Assembly: GCA_963676725.1 (NCBI GenBank)
Contig: OY781463.1
Coordinates: forward strand, 2,418,001 to 2,482,000
Origin: G963662905 sp963676725
GTDB taxonomy: Bacteria > Bacteroidota > Bacteroidia > Bacteroidales > WRLA01
Direction: 5' to 3'
DNA: 64,000 nt
A model generated the notes under the pieces. That model did not search any database. It saw only the letters and a list, made by a program, of their open reading frames with translations, and was not told the origin of the DNA. Within the stretch, counting starts at the first letter, position 1; the number at the start of each line of letters is the position of its first letter. Below, piece after piece: positions 27,621 to 35,555 of the stretch. The position numbers were made by a program, and so were the translations under genes.

Positions 27621-28010
27621 TAACAATTTAGCATTCTTTTCCAACCTGAGCCGGAATATCCCGAATCCCTATAGACAGTTGTGCTTTATATTGTCTGGAA
27701 TCGGTGTACAATATATATTGGGGAATCAATTTTTCCTGTTTTTTCCTCAAAACGGCCATTGTCGGGAATATTGCCATCTTGGGACAGCGTTTGGCGGGTT
27801 TTGCATTATTAGATAAGAATTTCTTGCTTTTGAAAAAATATTTGTGATTCACATTAGACTATAAATTTGTGGTGCAAGAAACAATAAAGATAATGAACCC
27901 TCAAACCCCAATAAGCTGTTTTGTTGATCGGAAGGGTGTTATAGGTACTCCTGTTTCGTACAAAGCGGATGTATTGGTGATATAGGGTGTCTTATACATG
28001 GTAGATGTGT
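27621..28010 (+). repeat. Promoter-bearing cassette repeat R4 (long form)
   Basis: Related to R2 over its whole length. It starts right after the HNH stop codon (ATAACAATTTAGCAT). TTTG at 27841-27844 and TAAATTTG at 27862-27869 are only 17 bases apart: two bases are missing from the spacer kept at 19 in R1-R3, so this copy may be weaker. The leader MNPQTPISCFVDR is kept. Confidence 0.85.
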
Positions 28011-28136
28011 TTAATGCTAAGAGAGATCGTGGATGAAAAGCCAACGCGCATTTGGCACATTTGCAAGCCCTAACACACAAGCCAATGCTTCAGCTTGCAA
28101 AAGAGCCAAATTTTTTCCATCGCTAAGATTAAAATT

Positions 28137-28148
28137 GTACTTTTGTAC
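28137..28148 (+). promoter_or_regulatory. Promoter with overlapping GTAC palindrome before the second methyltransferase
   Basis: GTACTTTTGTAC is a perfect inverted repeat (GTAC, four bases, GTAC). It contains the -7 box TACTTTTG (28138-28145), seven bases before the ATG at 28152. The site could be a methylation- or protein-sensitive switch for the methylase. Cytosine methylation within GTAC is possible but untested. Confidence 0.5.
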
Positions 28149-28151
28149 GAT

Positions 28152-29312
28152 ATGAAAGTTGATTATATGAACGATAAAATAGGAATATTCTCGTTTTTTG
28201 CAGGAGCTGGATTTTTGGACTTAGGATTTGAAAACACTGGCTTATATGAGACTTTGTTTGCTAATGAATACCATCAGCCATTTATGGATATTTATAAGGG
28301 AGCAAGAGAGAGTATGGGGATAAAATCACCTAAATATGGTCATCATGTAAATGATATAAATGACTTTCTGACTAAGGAAAACTTAAATGAATTAAAATCC
28401 AACATTGATAGTTCAAAGAAGGATTTCAAAGCCGTAGGTTTTATTGGAGGACCGCCTTGTCCTGATTTTTCAGTAGGTGGTAAAAATAGAGGAAAAGAAG
28501 GCGAAAACGGTAGACTTTCAGGTACATATACAGATTTAATTTGTAAAACAAAACCTGATTTCTTTTTATTCGAAAATGTAAAAGGACTTTGGAGAACTAA
28601 AAAGCACAGAGAGTTTTATGAGTCTTTAAAGGAAAAATTTAAAAAGAATGGATATCTGCTAACTGAAAGACTAATTAATTCTATTGAGTACGGTGTTCCA
28701 CAGGATAGAGATAGAATAATATTAATTGGATTTCATAAAAAATATCTTTCTGCAAATAAATATAAAGTAAACGGCACTCCAATTTTACGGAATTTTGATT
28801 GGGATTTTGGAATCAAATATAACAAAGAGAAAATATTTGACCTTCCTTGGCAAAAAACTGAACAATTCGTTGAAGATTCACTCAAATTAAAGCCAAGTGC
28901 AGTTCCTGAGGAATTGACAATACAATATTGGTTTGAGAAAAATGATATTTTAAATCATGAAAACCAATCAAAGCATTTTACACCTAAAGCTGGACTGGCT
29001 AAATTCCAGAGTGTTGACGAAGGAGATGATAGTAAAAAATCATACAAAAGGTTACACCGATGGAGATACTCTCCAACTGCAGCTTATGGTAATAATGAAG
29101 TCCATTTGCATCCTTATAAAGCGAGGAGAATATCAGTTGCAGAGGCTTTAGCGATTCAATCATTACCGAAGGATTTTATAATACCTAATAATATAACTCT
29201 TACAAATTCATTTAAAGCAATAGGAAATGGAGTCCCTTATTTAGCCGCCAAAGGTTTGGCTGTTACAATTTTAAATTTCTTCAATGGGTTTGTAGACAAA
29301 AATATGAATTAA
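28152..29312 (+). CDS. C5-cytosine DNA methyltransferase of a type II system
   Basis: 386 residues from the ATG at 28152; an earlier in-frame ATG at 28095 lies upstream of the promoter and is rejected. Motifs: FSFFAGAGFLDLGFE (I), GGPPCPDFSVGG with catalytic Cys (IV, PCP rather than PCQ), FFLFENVKG (VI), YGVPQDRDRIILIG (VIII), SVAEALAIQSLP (IX) and FKAIGNGVP (X). Its stop directly precedes the start of the restriction enzyme gene, forming a compact pair. Confidence 0.9.
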   Translation: MKVDYMNDKIGIFSFFAGAGFLDLGFENTGLYETLFANEYHQPFMDIYKGARESMGIKSPKYGHHVNDINDFLTKENLNELKSNIDSSKKDFKAVGFIGGPPCPDFSVGGKNRGKEGENGRLSGTYTDLICKTKPDFFLFENVKGLWRTKKHREFYESLKEKFKKNGYLLTERLINSIEYGVPQDRDRIILIGFHKKYLSANKYKVNGTPILRNFDWDFGIKYNKEKIFDLPWQKTEQFVEDSLKLKPSAVPEELTIQYWFEKNDILNHENQSKHFTPKAGLAKFQSVDEGDDSKKSYKRLHRWRYSPTAAYGNNEVHLHPYKARRISVAEALAIQSLPKDFIIPNNITLTNSFKAIGNGVPYLAAKGLAVTILNFFNGFVDKNMN

Positions 29313-30389
29313 ATGGAGAAATTAACGGCACAAAACATAGTCTCATTTATAAACCAATTGCCGAAGCAAAACAGTTATCAGTACTTGAACCCGAAGAACA
29401 AAGGGCTTATTCAAATTGAATCCGTTAATTTACCTGAAGGCCCGATTAGAATAAAAAGATGCGCCCCTTCAATAGGAGAAAGTTTTGCAAATAAGAAATC
29501 TGTCACAATAAGTTCTCAAATGATTTGGAGATTAGCGAATGCAATTCGTCCAAATCAACCTATTAACGTTGACAGGATATTTGGAGCAAGTTATAATACA
29601 AGGTCTGTTTTAGAAGCTTTAATTGCTCATACACCACAATTCCATTTTTGCTATCCAGGAAGAATAGAGAGTATCAATTCAAATGAAGCTATTAAAAAGG
29701 GTCATAAACATTTATTATGGAATCCTGATTCTCCACATGAAAATGGAGTAATTAACCAAGTTGAAACAGAAGTAGTTATTTCTGAGGTTCCGGCACTTGA
29801 AGCTTATTATGATGCCTTAGTTTTACCAACAAATATTGAGGTTGAAGAGCTTGACATTGATATAAAACGGAGACACGCTCAAATTCAAGTAGCACTATAC
29901 TTTATCGGAAAACAATTAGGATTTAGAACATGGATTGCTCAAAACGATAAGGGAATTTTATATCAAAATAAAAGATTAGGAGAGTTTGAGGGTGTAGTTG
30001 CAAAACTTAACGACGAAGTCTTAATCAAATCACACCATGATGCTGTTAAAGCTGCTTTACTGATTGATTGTATTTGGTTTAAGAATGGTCGGTTAATGCC
30101 TGCGGTTATGGAAATTGAACATTCAACGGGTGTAACAAGTGGGTTAACGAGAATGAAAAACTTCTATGATAGATTTCCTCCATTTCCAACAAGGTATGTT
30201 GTTGTTGCGCCGGATGAAGATAGAAAGAAAGTTGTTCAAGAAGCCAATAAACCCCTATTCTCAGATTTGGAAACAAAGTTCTTTCCATACTCGGCTGTTG
30301 AAGAATTATATGCACTTTGCCAAAAGAGAAAATTAAAAGGTGTGACAGAAGAATTTCTTGATTGTTACATGGAATCGATAGTTAACTAA
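29313..30389 (+). CDS. Type II restriction endonuclease, partner of the adjacent methyltransferase
   Basis: 358 residues, starting directly after the methyltransferase stop. The C-terminal half has a PD-(D/E)XK-like core: AALLIDCIWFK with the Asp, then MPAVMEIEHSTGVTSGLTRM with Glu residues and conserved STG context, then RYVVVAPDED. Such enzymes cut the site the partner methylates. The recognition sequence cannot be read from the protein. The N-terminal half may be the recognition domain. Confidence 0.75.
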   Translation: MEKLTAQNIVSFINQLPKQNSYQYLNPKNKGLIQIESVNLPEGPIRIKRCAPSIGESFANKKSVTISSQMIWRLANAIRPNQPINVDRIFGASYNTRSVLEALIAHTPQFHFCYPGRIESINSNEAIKKGHKHLLWNPDSPHENGVINQVETEVVISEVPALEAYYDALVLPTNIEVEELDIDIKRRHAQIQVALYFIGKQLGFRTWIAQNDKGILYQNKRLGEFEGVVAKLNDEVLIKSHHDAVKAALLIDCIWFKNGRLMPAVMEIEHSTGVTSGLTRMKNFYDRFPPFPTRYVVVAPDEDRKKVVQEANKPLFSDLETKFFPYSAVEELYALCQKRKLKGVTEEFLDCYMESIVN

Positions 30390-30530
30390 TGCCCACCCTT
30401 AGCATCCATACACATCGCCAATCCACTCAAAGCCGACACACAAAGCAAAACTTATCAAACGTTTTGCCCCTAAAAACCAACAATCTTTAGTATTGCTGCA
30501 TTTCGGGCAAACCGCCACTCCCACTTTTAT

Positions 30531-30728
30531 TTATCTCAATAATTCGATTATCCGCCTATTCCCCAGAATGCGCTCTTTGTTTTGCACGATCCACTGCAGA
30601 TCTCGAAATTCGGGGCCGGTGGGATTTATTTGGGCAATTGTGGCGGATAAATCTTTTATCCATTGCTTGTTCTTGCGCCATTCTTGTAGTTCTTACTGAT
30701 CTTCGTAGTGTACTTGTCCTGAACTCAT
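30531..30728 (-). pseudogene. Pseudogene copy of the small phage gene at 32609-32806
   Basis: Near-identical to the intact copy over its length, with the start MSSGQVHYEDQ, then an in-frame TAA where the intact gene has CAA, and the same C-terminus (GNRRIIELLR). The region 30390-30895 holds no other gene. A stretch just before the pseudogene looks like cassette spacer sequence. Confidence 0.8.
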
Positions 30729-30895
30729 TTTATTGGTTTCATTATTTGTATTGATTTGAGCATGGGTGGACTTAAAACAAGTGAATTGGAAGTGGTTGAT
30801 GTAAGATTTGTTCATAATAATTAATGTGAGATTATCTCCCACCAATTAACAAAAACTGAAGCAATTAAAAAATCTATCTACATTACTACAGATTC

Positions 30896-32023
30896 TTATC
30901 TGGCTATCTTACTAATTTGAGCCACTTCGCCGTCTGTTTTGTAGTCGATTGTTGAGCCTGACCCTTTATAGCCCCACATTTTAAAATAGTAGTTTGTACT
31001 GGGTGTCAACTCACCAAAGATTGCTTGTTCAACCCCATAGGATATGTTTTTCACCCAAAAACTATCATTTTCTTGTGTGCCATCTACAGGTTCAGTAATA
31101 GCATCAAAGCTTGTTGCACTCATCTTTATAAGATAGCCTTCTGGTAGAATATCACCTATTGCATCTGTCCATTCCAACTTAATTGTGTGTGCTGAAAAAT
31201 TGTCAACATAATTCGATGGTTCGAGTGCAAAACCATCTCCCCAGATCATGTTTGCATATTCCGGATGATCAATAAAAGGATTTCTATTTTCCTGATAGCT
31301 ATAAATCACTTCATTGCGAGCCCTTTCTGAATCGTCAACGGGATCTGCAAGATGCCAAGCATAAAGTGTTGATTCCTTTCCAAACAGGGCTTCTCCACTG
31401 CTGGTTCCGGTATAGTCAACAAGCTCCAAATCGTATTGCCCTCCAGCTGAATGATACCCTGGATCATATCGGACAGCCATATAGAACATCATCCGAGCAA
31501 CATCTCCCTTTATTTCATCACGAGGTTCCCAGCTGTCACTATCATAAAAACATTCTGTTGCTTCTGAATGCTGGCTTCCCCCTTCATCAAAATCAAGATT
31601 ACTACGATCTGTGTTTACACTTTCGTCTGATGGCCTCAAATGATGACAGTCAGTATATGCTGTATCACTTTCACTTGGAAATCCATGCGATTTTGACCAT
31701 ACATGTTCCCTGTTCCAACGATTACCTGTGTATGTTAAATTTTCTCCTGCGTTTTCACTTTTTATTTGAGATCTTCCCGTATAAAGCAAGATCACATTAT
31801 TATTATTATTGGGGTCTTCATCTGCTTCCTTTAGTATATCCCAGACATCTGTTGAACTACTAGTGTATGGAAAGCGAGTATGATTTTTAATTATTCCATA
31901 TAATGCGATTTTGAGTTGCTCTCCCTCAAGTGCAACAGCGTCATCGTAATATCCTTCTGGTATTTGCGTCATTCCTACTGCTTGCAGAAACAGTGCAATA
32001 ATGAATAAACTTAATTTTTTCAT
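30896..32023 (-). CDS. Secreted endonuclease I family nuclease with C-terminal Fn3-like domain
   Basis: About 375 residues from the ATG at 32023. Residues 1-18 are a signal peptide (MKKLSLFIIALFLQAVG). Residues about 25-260 are an Endonuclease_1 (His-Me finger) domain: WNREHVWSKSHGFP with the catalytic His, DCHHLRPSDESVNTDRSNL, then NPFIDHPEYANMIWGDG. The last 110 residues resemble a fibronectin type III domain (IKLEWTDAIGD, STNYYFKMWGYK). It is probably extracellular and degrades DNA or RNA. No type IX sorting tail is seen. Its promoter is an inverted, diverged copy of the cassette repeat. Confidence 0.85.
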   Translation of the reverse strand: MKKLSLFIIALFLQAVGMTQIPEGYYDDAVALEGEQLKIALYGIIKNHTRFPYTSSSTDVWDILKEADEDPNNNNNVILLYTGRSQIKSENAGENLTYTGNRWNREHVWSKSHGFPSESDTAYTDCHHLRPSDESVNTDRSNLDFDEGGSQHSEATECFYDSDSWEPRDEIKGDVARMMFYMAVRYDPGYHSAGGQYDLELVDYTGTSSGEALFGKESTLYAWHLADPVDDSERARNEVIYSYQENRNPFIDHPEYANMIWGDGFALEPSNYVDNFSAHTIKLEWTDAIGDILPEGYLIKMSATSFDAITEPVDGTQENDSFWVKNISYGVEQAIFGELTPSTNYYFKMWGYKGSGSTIDYKTDGEVAQISKIAR

Positions 32024-32084
32024 AAAAAAATGATGAGTGTTATTTACAAAATCCTGATATTCAACAAACACACTTATAATCAAC

Positions 32085-32184
32085 AAAAATAGCTTATTGG
32101 CGTTTGAGGGTTCATTAATGTTTCTTCTCCACAAAAATAAAATATTATTATGCGAAGCACAACTATTTTTTCAAAAGCAAGAAG
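32085..32184 (-). repeat. Promoter-bearing cassette repeat R5 (inverted, diverged)
   Basis: On the minus strand it reads TTGCTTTTGAAAAAATA, a -7 box TATTTTTG (32132-32139 on plus coordinates) and the leader ATGAACCCTCAAACGCC with MNPQTPIS. The -33 TTTG has become GTTG and the segment before the -7 box differs from R1-R4. It drives the secreted endonuclease gene. Confidence 0.7.
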
Positions 32185-32608
32185 TCTTTGTGTATATCCC
32201 CCCATACAGTCGGTGATTCGTCAAGACAATTACTAAAATATCCGATGAGAATATATGCATTATATGGTTTAAAGTGAAATATTAAAATAGTATGATTTAA
32301 TTCAATTTTTAAAATTATTTACTACATTTGAGGGTTTAAAGCAGCAAAATGAACCAAGGAACACAAATAATACTACAAGAATTGTAGCATCGGGGTAATG
32401 ATGCAGTATGTGTGGGATTTAATTTTGATCTAGAAAGGACAAAGAAAGTAATTGCCAATAGTGCTGAGAAAAAACCCTTTAAATGAAATTATTGACAACA
32501 CAATATGAGTGGCTTTTACATCCCTTATTGGCATGATAAGAACATTTTTCAATAAGGCTAAAGTAAAAATAAACAAAAACCACTAATTGAGTAGTCTACC
32601 ACTTTTAT
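32185..32608. other. 424 bases with gene debris only
   Basis: AT-rich. A short frame near 32395-32490 encodes VCVGFNFDLERTKKVIAN and stops; it looks like a piece of a lost gene. No intact gene, RNA or promoter is recognised. Confidence 0.35.
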
Positions 32609-32806
32609 TTATCTCAATAATTCAATTAACCGCCTATTCCCCAGAATGCGCTCTTTGTTTTGCACGATCCACTGCAGATCTCGAAATTCGGGGCTGGTGG
32701 GATTTATTTGGGCAATTGTGGCGGACAAATCTTTTATCCATTGCTTGTTCTTGCGCCATTCTTGTAGTTCTTGCTGATCTTCGTAGTGTGCTTGTCCTGA
32801 ACTCAT
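32609..32806 (-). CDS. Small phage-type protein; intact member of a three-copy family
   Basis: 65 residues from the ATG at 32806 (MSSGQAHYEDQQELQEWRKN), helical and highly charged, ending GNRRLIELLR. An in-frame ATG at 32881 would add a tail absent from the pseudogene copy. Partial copies of this gene lie at 30531-30728 and 11720-11774. Function unknown. It is the last gene of the leftward phage unit and marks the right border of the defence island. Confidence 0.6.
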   Translation of the reverse strand: MSSGQAHYEDQQELQEWRKNKQWIKDLSATIAQINPTSPEFRDLQWIVQNKERILGNRRLIELLR

Positions 32807-32912
32807 TTTTTTGGCTGTTTCGGTGAATACAAAATCTTGTGCGCTTTTTATAATCTGAAAATTTAAAATATAGAAGGTCAATTAATTAGAGGTAAGTAGG
32901 TTTATTTAGGAG

Positions 32913-33254
32913 TTATGCCCCATTTAATGAATTAAGGAATTCAACTAAATATCCTTTAAGCTGTCTATCTATTTCGCCTGGCTTTCTAAGTGGGTTACTG
33001 CATACATATTCGCTGCGGATGTCTAATGATGCTTTTACAATTATTGGGTCATCAATAGAAAAACGGTGCTTAAGATGCGGTAATATTGCAGTTGCTTTGC
33101 TCGCAACAGCCTTGTTCACCTCTTGTTTAGCAAAATTCTCCATTGCTTTTAAAATGGCATTCCTAAAGCGTATTATATCTTTATCAGAAGTACCGTCAGG
33201 GTATATCAGTAAATCTTCGGTAAAATGTTTTAAAAATTCAAATGCTGTTTTCAT
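32913..33254 (-). CDS. Unrecognised small phage-type protein
   Basis: 113 residues, helical, no signal or span (FLKHFTEDLLIYPDGTSDKD, AILPHLKHRFSIDDPI). No family recognised. It lies in the leftward row of small genes that includes Rha and the tmRNA, so a phage early or accessory role is likely. The 33255-33456 gap shows no gene. Confidence 0.6.
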   Translation of the reverse strand: MKTAFEFLKHFTEDLLIYPDGTSDKDIIRFRNAILKAMENFAKQEVNKAVASKATAILPHLKHRFSIDDPIIVKASLDIRSEYVCSNPLRKPGEIDRQLKGYLVEFLNSLNGA

Positions 33255-33456
33255 AATCGTTCACTATTTTGATATTTGAAACTGTCAGCCCCTTTCTTAG
33301 TTCGGAGGGCAACCGACAACATACCGCAAGCACCGTTTTAAAACAATTGGCGGCAGCATCCGCACTCCTGCGCCGAAGCGTTTTATTATTTAATGTGAAG
33401 TTCCGCATACTCCATTGCAGTTTTTCGCCGCCAAAAGTTTATGACTTACTATACTG

Positions 33457-33744
33457 TTACTGCTCTTTGATGATGACTATAATTACTGCTGATCCTTTTG
33501 TCTCAGCGTTTTCCGGAGCGACAGTAGTTTTTATTGCTGCTTTTCCCCAGGCTTCACGCAACTGTTTGAGCTTAGGATGGTGAAACCTTGAGGCTTCGAT
33601 GCGTTCACCCCTCTTTATAGCGGCAGAAGCCTCAATTGCTGCTTTTCTACCTGCTACATGCAACTGTTTGATTGTAATTCCATCTGCTGATACTGTTAAT
33701 GCTGCAGACACAGCAATAATTAAGCTTAGAATGATTTTTTTCAT
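33457..33744 (-). CDS. Small secreted protein
   Basis: 95 residues. Residues 1-20 are a clear signal peptide (MKKIILSLIIAVSAALTVSA). The mature part is basic and Ala-rich (AGRKAAIEASAAIKRGERIE) and ends in a hydrophobic strand. A periplasmic or secreted product from a mobile element is unusual; superinfection exclusion is one possibility, not supported by any motif. Confidence 0.6.
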   Translation of the reverse strand: MKKIILSLIIAVSAALTVSADGITIKQLHVAGRKAAIEASAAIKRGERIEASRFHHPKLKQLREAWGKAAIKTTVAPENAETKGSAVIIVIIKEQ

Positions 33745-33774
33745 TTTTATAGATTTTAGCGTTTAAGTTTTTTA

Positions 33775-34107
33775 TCACTTTTTACTGTCGTACACAATTT
33801 TACCGGTCTTATGCAAATACTCCTTGCTCACACTCCAATGCAGCCATAATATGTTATAATACCGATACTTAAAGCAAAAGAGCTTATGAAAGCTATGCCA
33901 TACAATCCTAATCGAAAACCCACACACATAAGGTATTTGTTCGGCTATAACATATCCGTTATAGCAATAGCGCTTGCAGTTTTCAATCTTTTCGTCCTTA
34001 AAAGCATAAGCGTCTAATTCCCTACTCATTACTGCATATCCAAAAGACCTACTATTTAACATGTCTTCCATTTTTTTCTTTGTAAAGACCCATACTCTTC
34101 TGCTCAT
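33775..34107 (-). CDS. Unrecognised small protein rich in aromatic residues
   Basis: 110 residues with many Tyr, Trp and Cys (CKRYCYNGYVIAEQ, FCFKYRYYNILWLHWS). It overlaps the end of the gene before it by 56 bases when the first ATG is used; a start at the later Met (MEDMLN) would shorten this to about 20. No family recognised. Confidence 0.5.
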   Translation of the reverse strand: MSRRVWVFTKKKMEDMLNSRSFGYAVMSRELDAYAFKDEKIENCKRYCYNGYVIAEQIPYVCGFSIRIVWHSFHKLFCFKYRYYNILWLHWSVSKEYLHKTGKIVYDSKK

Positions 34108-34585
34108 CGTACTTTTTTATAAATTTCAAGGCTTCTTTTACCGCTTTTTTGGGCTTGGTATACCCATCGGTGAAGAACAAATTGCTGTAATCGCTTTTGT
34201 AGCCTGTGTATATTTCAACAGAATAGCCGGTAACTCTTTGCCACGAAATAGAGCAATGCAAATTTCTCGAATGACATAAGTCTAGTAATTTTTGCGTTTT
34301 TGTTGATGCTTGAGCGCTCTTGAGTTTTTTAGCAATCCAGGTATAAAATTTCGTGCAGTCGGGCAGGTAAAATGCACCATCGGCCAAGGGGTTTTCTTTC
34401 CTATACCATTTTTCAAAGGGCTTTAATGCCTCGGTTGGCTTAGTGAGCAAGTTTGTTAAGACACTCATTTGCTGCTCCATTCTCTCATGAGCAAAGTCTT
34501 CAGCAAAACGGGCAATTTCCTCTATTTTTGAAGGATATGGGATCCCCTTTTCAAAATTTTCTCGCAACAATGTTTCTGCTTTCAT
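34052..34585 (-). CDS. Unrecognised phage-type protein (MKAET family, 177 residues)
   Basis: Soluble helical protein (MKAETLLRENFEKGIPYPSK). Its first 26 codons are duplicated at 34802-34877. A perfect -7 box TAAATTTG lies five bases before the ATG, so its mRNA is nearly leaderless. Just upstream are two direct AGCGGTCGTT repeats that may be an operator. No domain is recognised. Confidence 0.6.
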   Translation of the reverse strand: MKAETLLRENFEKGIPYPSKIEEIARFAEDFAHERMEQQMSVLTNLLTKPTEALKPFEKWYRKENPLADGAFYLPDCTKFYTWIAKKLKSAQASTKTQKLLDLCHSRNLHCSISWQRVTGYSVEIYTGYKSDYSNLFFTDGYTKPKKAVKEALKFIKKYDEQKSMGLYKEKNGRHVK

Positions 34586-34590
34586 TTTTA

Positions 34591-34638
34591 CAAATTTAGC
34601 GGTCGTTCAATATTCTTATTTAATAAAGCGGTCGTTAT
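34591..34638 (-). promoter_or_regulatory. Leaderless promoter with two direct operator-like repeats
   Basis: Minus-strand -7 box TAAATTTG at 34591-34598, five bases before the start codon at 34585. AGCGGTCGTT occurs at 34598-34607 and 34629-34638 on the plus strand, 31 bases apart, about three DNA turns. A dimeric regulator could bind both; none is identified. Confidence 0.5.
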
Positions 34639-34801
34639 GCTCCTAGCAATCTAATCGGCTCTTAATTATACGTTTGCAACCGTGTCCGAAGCCTGTATAA
34701 ACCGCCTCTTCTTATTCCCAATTTCTTTTCCCTGGAAAATATTTCCTACGTTTATCCATTGGAAGCCTCATGCCCTGCCCTGCTACGGCTTGTACCAGAG
34801 T

Positions 34802-34877
34802 GGGCAATTTCCTCTATTTTTGAAGGATATGGGATCCCCTTTTCAAAATTTTCTCGCAACAATGTTTCTGCTTTCAT
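34802..34877 (-). repeat. Duplicated 5' end of the 34052-34585 gene
   Basis: About 80 bases (34802-34880) repeat 34509-34588, covering the start codon and the first 26 codons. Here the start codon overlaps the stop of the zinc-finger gene (ATGA), the likely ancestral coupling. The frame soon runs into unrelated sequence, so this copy is dead. An insertion of about 215 bases carrying the new promoter separates the two copies. Confidence 0.75.
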
Positions 34878-35191
34878 TTTGTTGAGTTTTTATAATTTTT
34901 TTTTGCATTTAATTGCTCCAGTAGGTCTTCCGGGCTTTCGGCATCATAATAGTCACTCATAGCCGTAAGCACACAAAACTCATCATAAGTATGATCCATT
35001 TCGTCTGCAAATACTTCTTGATGTTTGTTGAGCAACTCGGTGCATGTAGTGCAATTTCGCCAATTAAAAACGTATCCGCTATCACTTATGGCCGTTACTT
35101 CCATCTTGCTGCCTTTTCCAAACGACCTGCCACAGGCATTGCATTTATGGGGTTTGCGGTTGGCAACTATTTTTGTGCTAATAATATTCAT
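34874..35191 (-). CDS. Small zinc-ribbon-like protein
   Basis: 105 residues. Two CxxC pairs (HKCNACGRSF and NCTTCTELL) can bind one zinc ion. The C-terminal half is acidic (DEMDHTYDEF, DYYDAESPEDLLEQ). Similar small zinc proteins are common phage transcription or DNA-metabolism factors. It starts about 20 bases after the tmRNA terminator. No own promoter is seen, so read-through from the tmRNA transcript is possible. Confidence 0.65.
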   Translation of the reverse strand: MNIISTKIVANRKPHKCNACGRSFGKGSKMEVTAISDSGYVFNWRNCTTCTELLNKHQEVFADEMDHTYDEFCVLTAMSDYYDAESPEDLLEQLNAKKNYKNSTK

Positions 35192-35212
35192 TGTACATTA
35201 ATAATTTCCTGA

Positions 35213-35240
35213 AAAATGGAGGGGAGTTTCGTCCCCCTCC
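35213..35240 (-). terminator. Terminator of the tmRNA gene
   Basis: On the minus strand GGAGGGG pairs with CCCCTCC around ACGAAAC, followed by ATTTTT. It lies 23 bases after the tmRNA tag stop codon. Confidence 0.8.
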
Positions 35241-35545
35241 TTCACGGACATAGGTTACTGCTCTAAGCGGCAAGCTTTGTCATTTGGTGATTGTTGCCAG
35301 TTGTTGTGGCTGCCAAACGCTCGGCAAATCATAGTGGTACATTGTCAAAGCCAGTCACCCCCAAAAGGGCTTAGTTTGTGTGCAAGCCCGAATCACCGGG
35401 GACTGTATCGTATTTCAGTCGTTCCACCACTTGTTTAAACTCGGTAAACAAGAACCTTGGTGGAGGTGAGGGGAATCGAACCCCCGTCCAATATACGTTG
35501 CTAAATGCTTCTTCGCGTTTAGTATCTTCTTAGGATCGTTGCGTA
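35241..35545 (-). ncRNA. ssrA: Circularly permuted (two-piece) tmRNA
   Basis: Read on the minus strand. The acceptor piece comes first: a hairpin (CTAAA with TTTAG, loop GAAGAA), the strand GTATATTG, then GGAC, a T-arm with TTCGATT, and CACCTCC-A-CCA ending at 35458. About 95 bases later the coding piece begins at 35362 with GGGGGTG, which pairs all seven positions of CACCTCC and gives G3.U70, the alanine identity pair of tmRNA. Next come the D-loop-like CTGGCTTTGACA and CAATGTAC (35344-35337), an eight-base match to GTATATTG (35496-35489) forming helix P2. The tag reads GNNHQMTKLAA and stops with TAG (35265-35263). The spacer between the pieces has a GGGCTT/AAGCCC hairpin. Processing into two RNAs is expected by analogy with known permuted tmRNAs. 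Outer ends are approximate. Confidence 0.9.
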
Positions 35546-35555
35546 TTTAAAGGCT

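Noticed and set aside
32587..32826. 79-residue rightward protein
   Set aside because: Antisense shadow of the 32609-32806 gene; the same shadow occurs at the pseudogene copy.
35458..35545. tmRNA 3' end as a prophage attachment-site remnant
   Set aside because: A bare tmRNA tail is often an att site, but here the matching 5' strand, P2 helix and tag frame follow within 200 bases in permuted order, so a whole permuted gene explains the sequence better.
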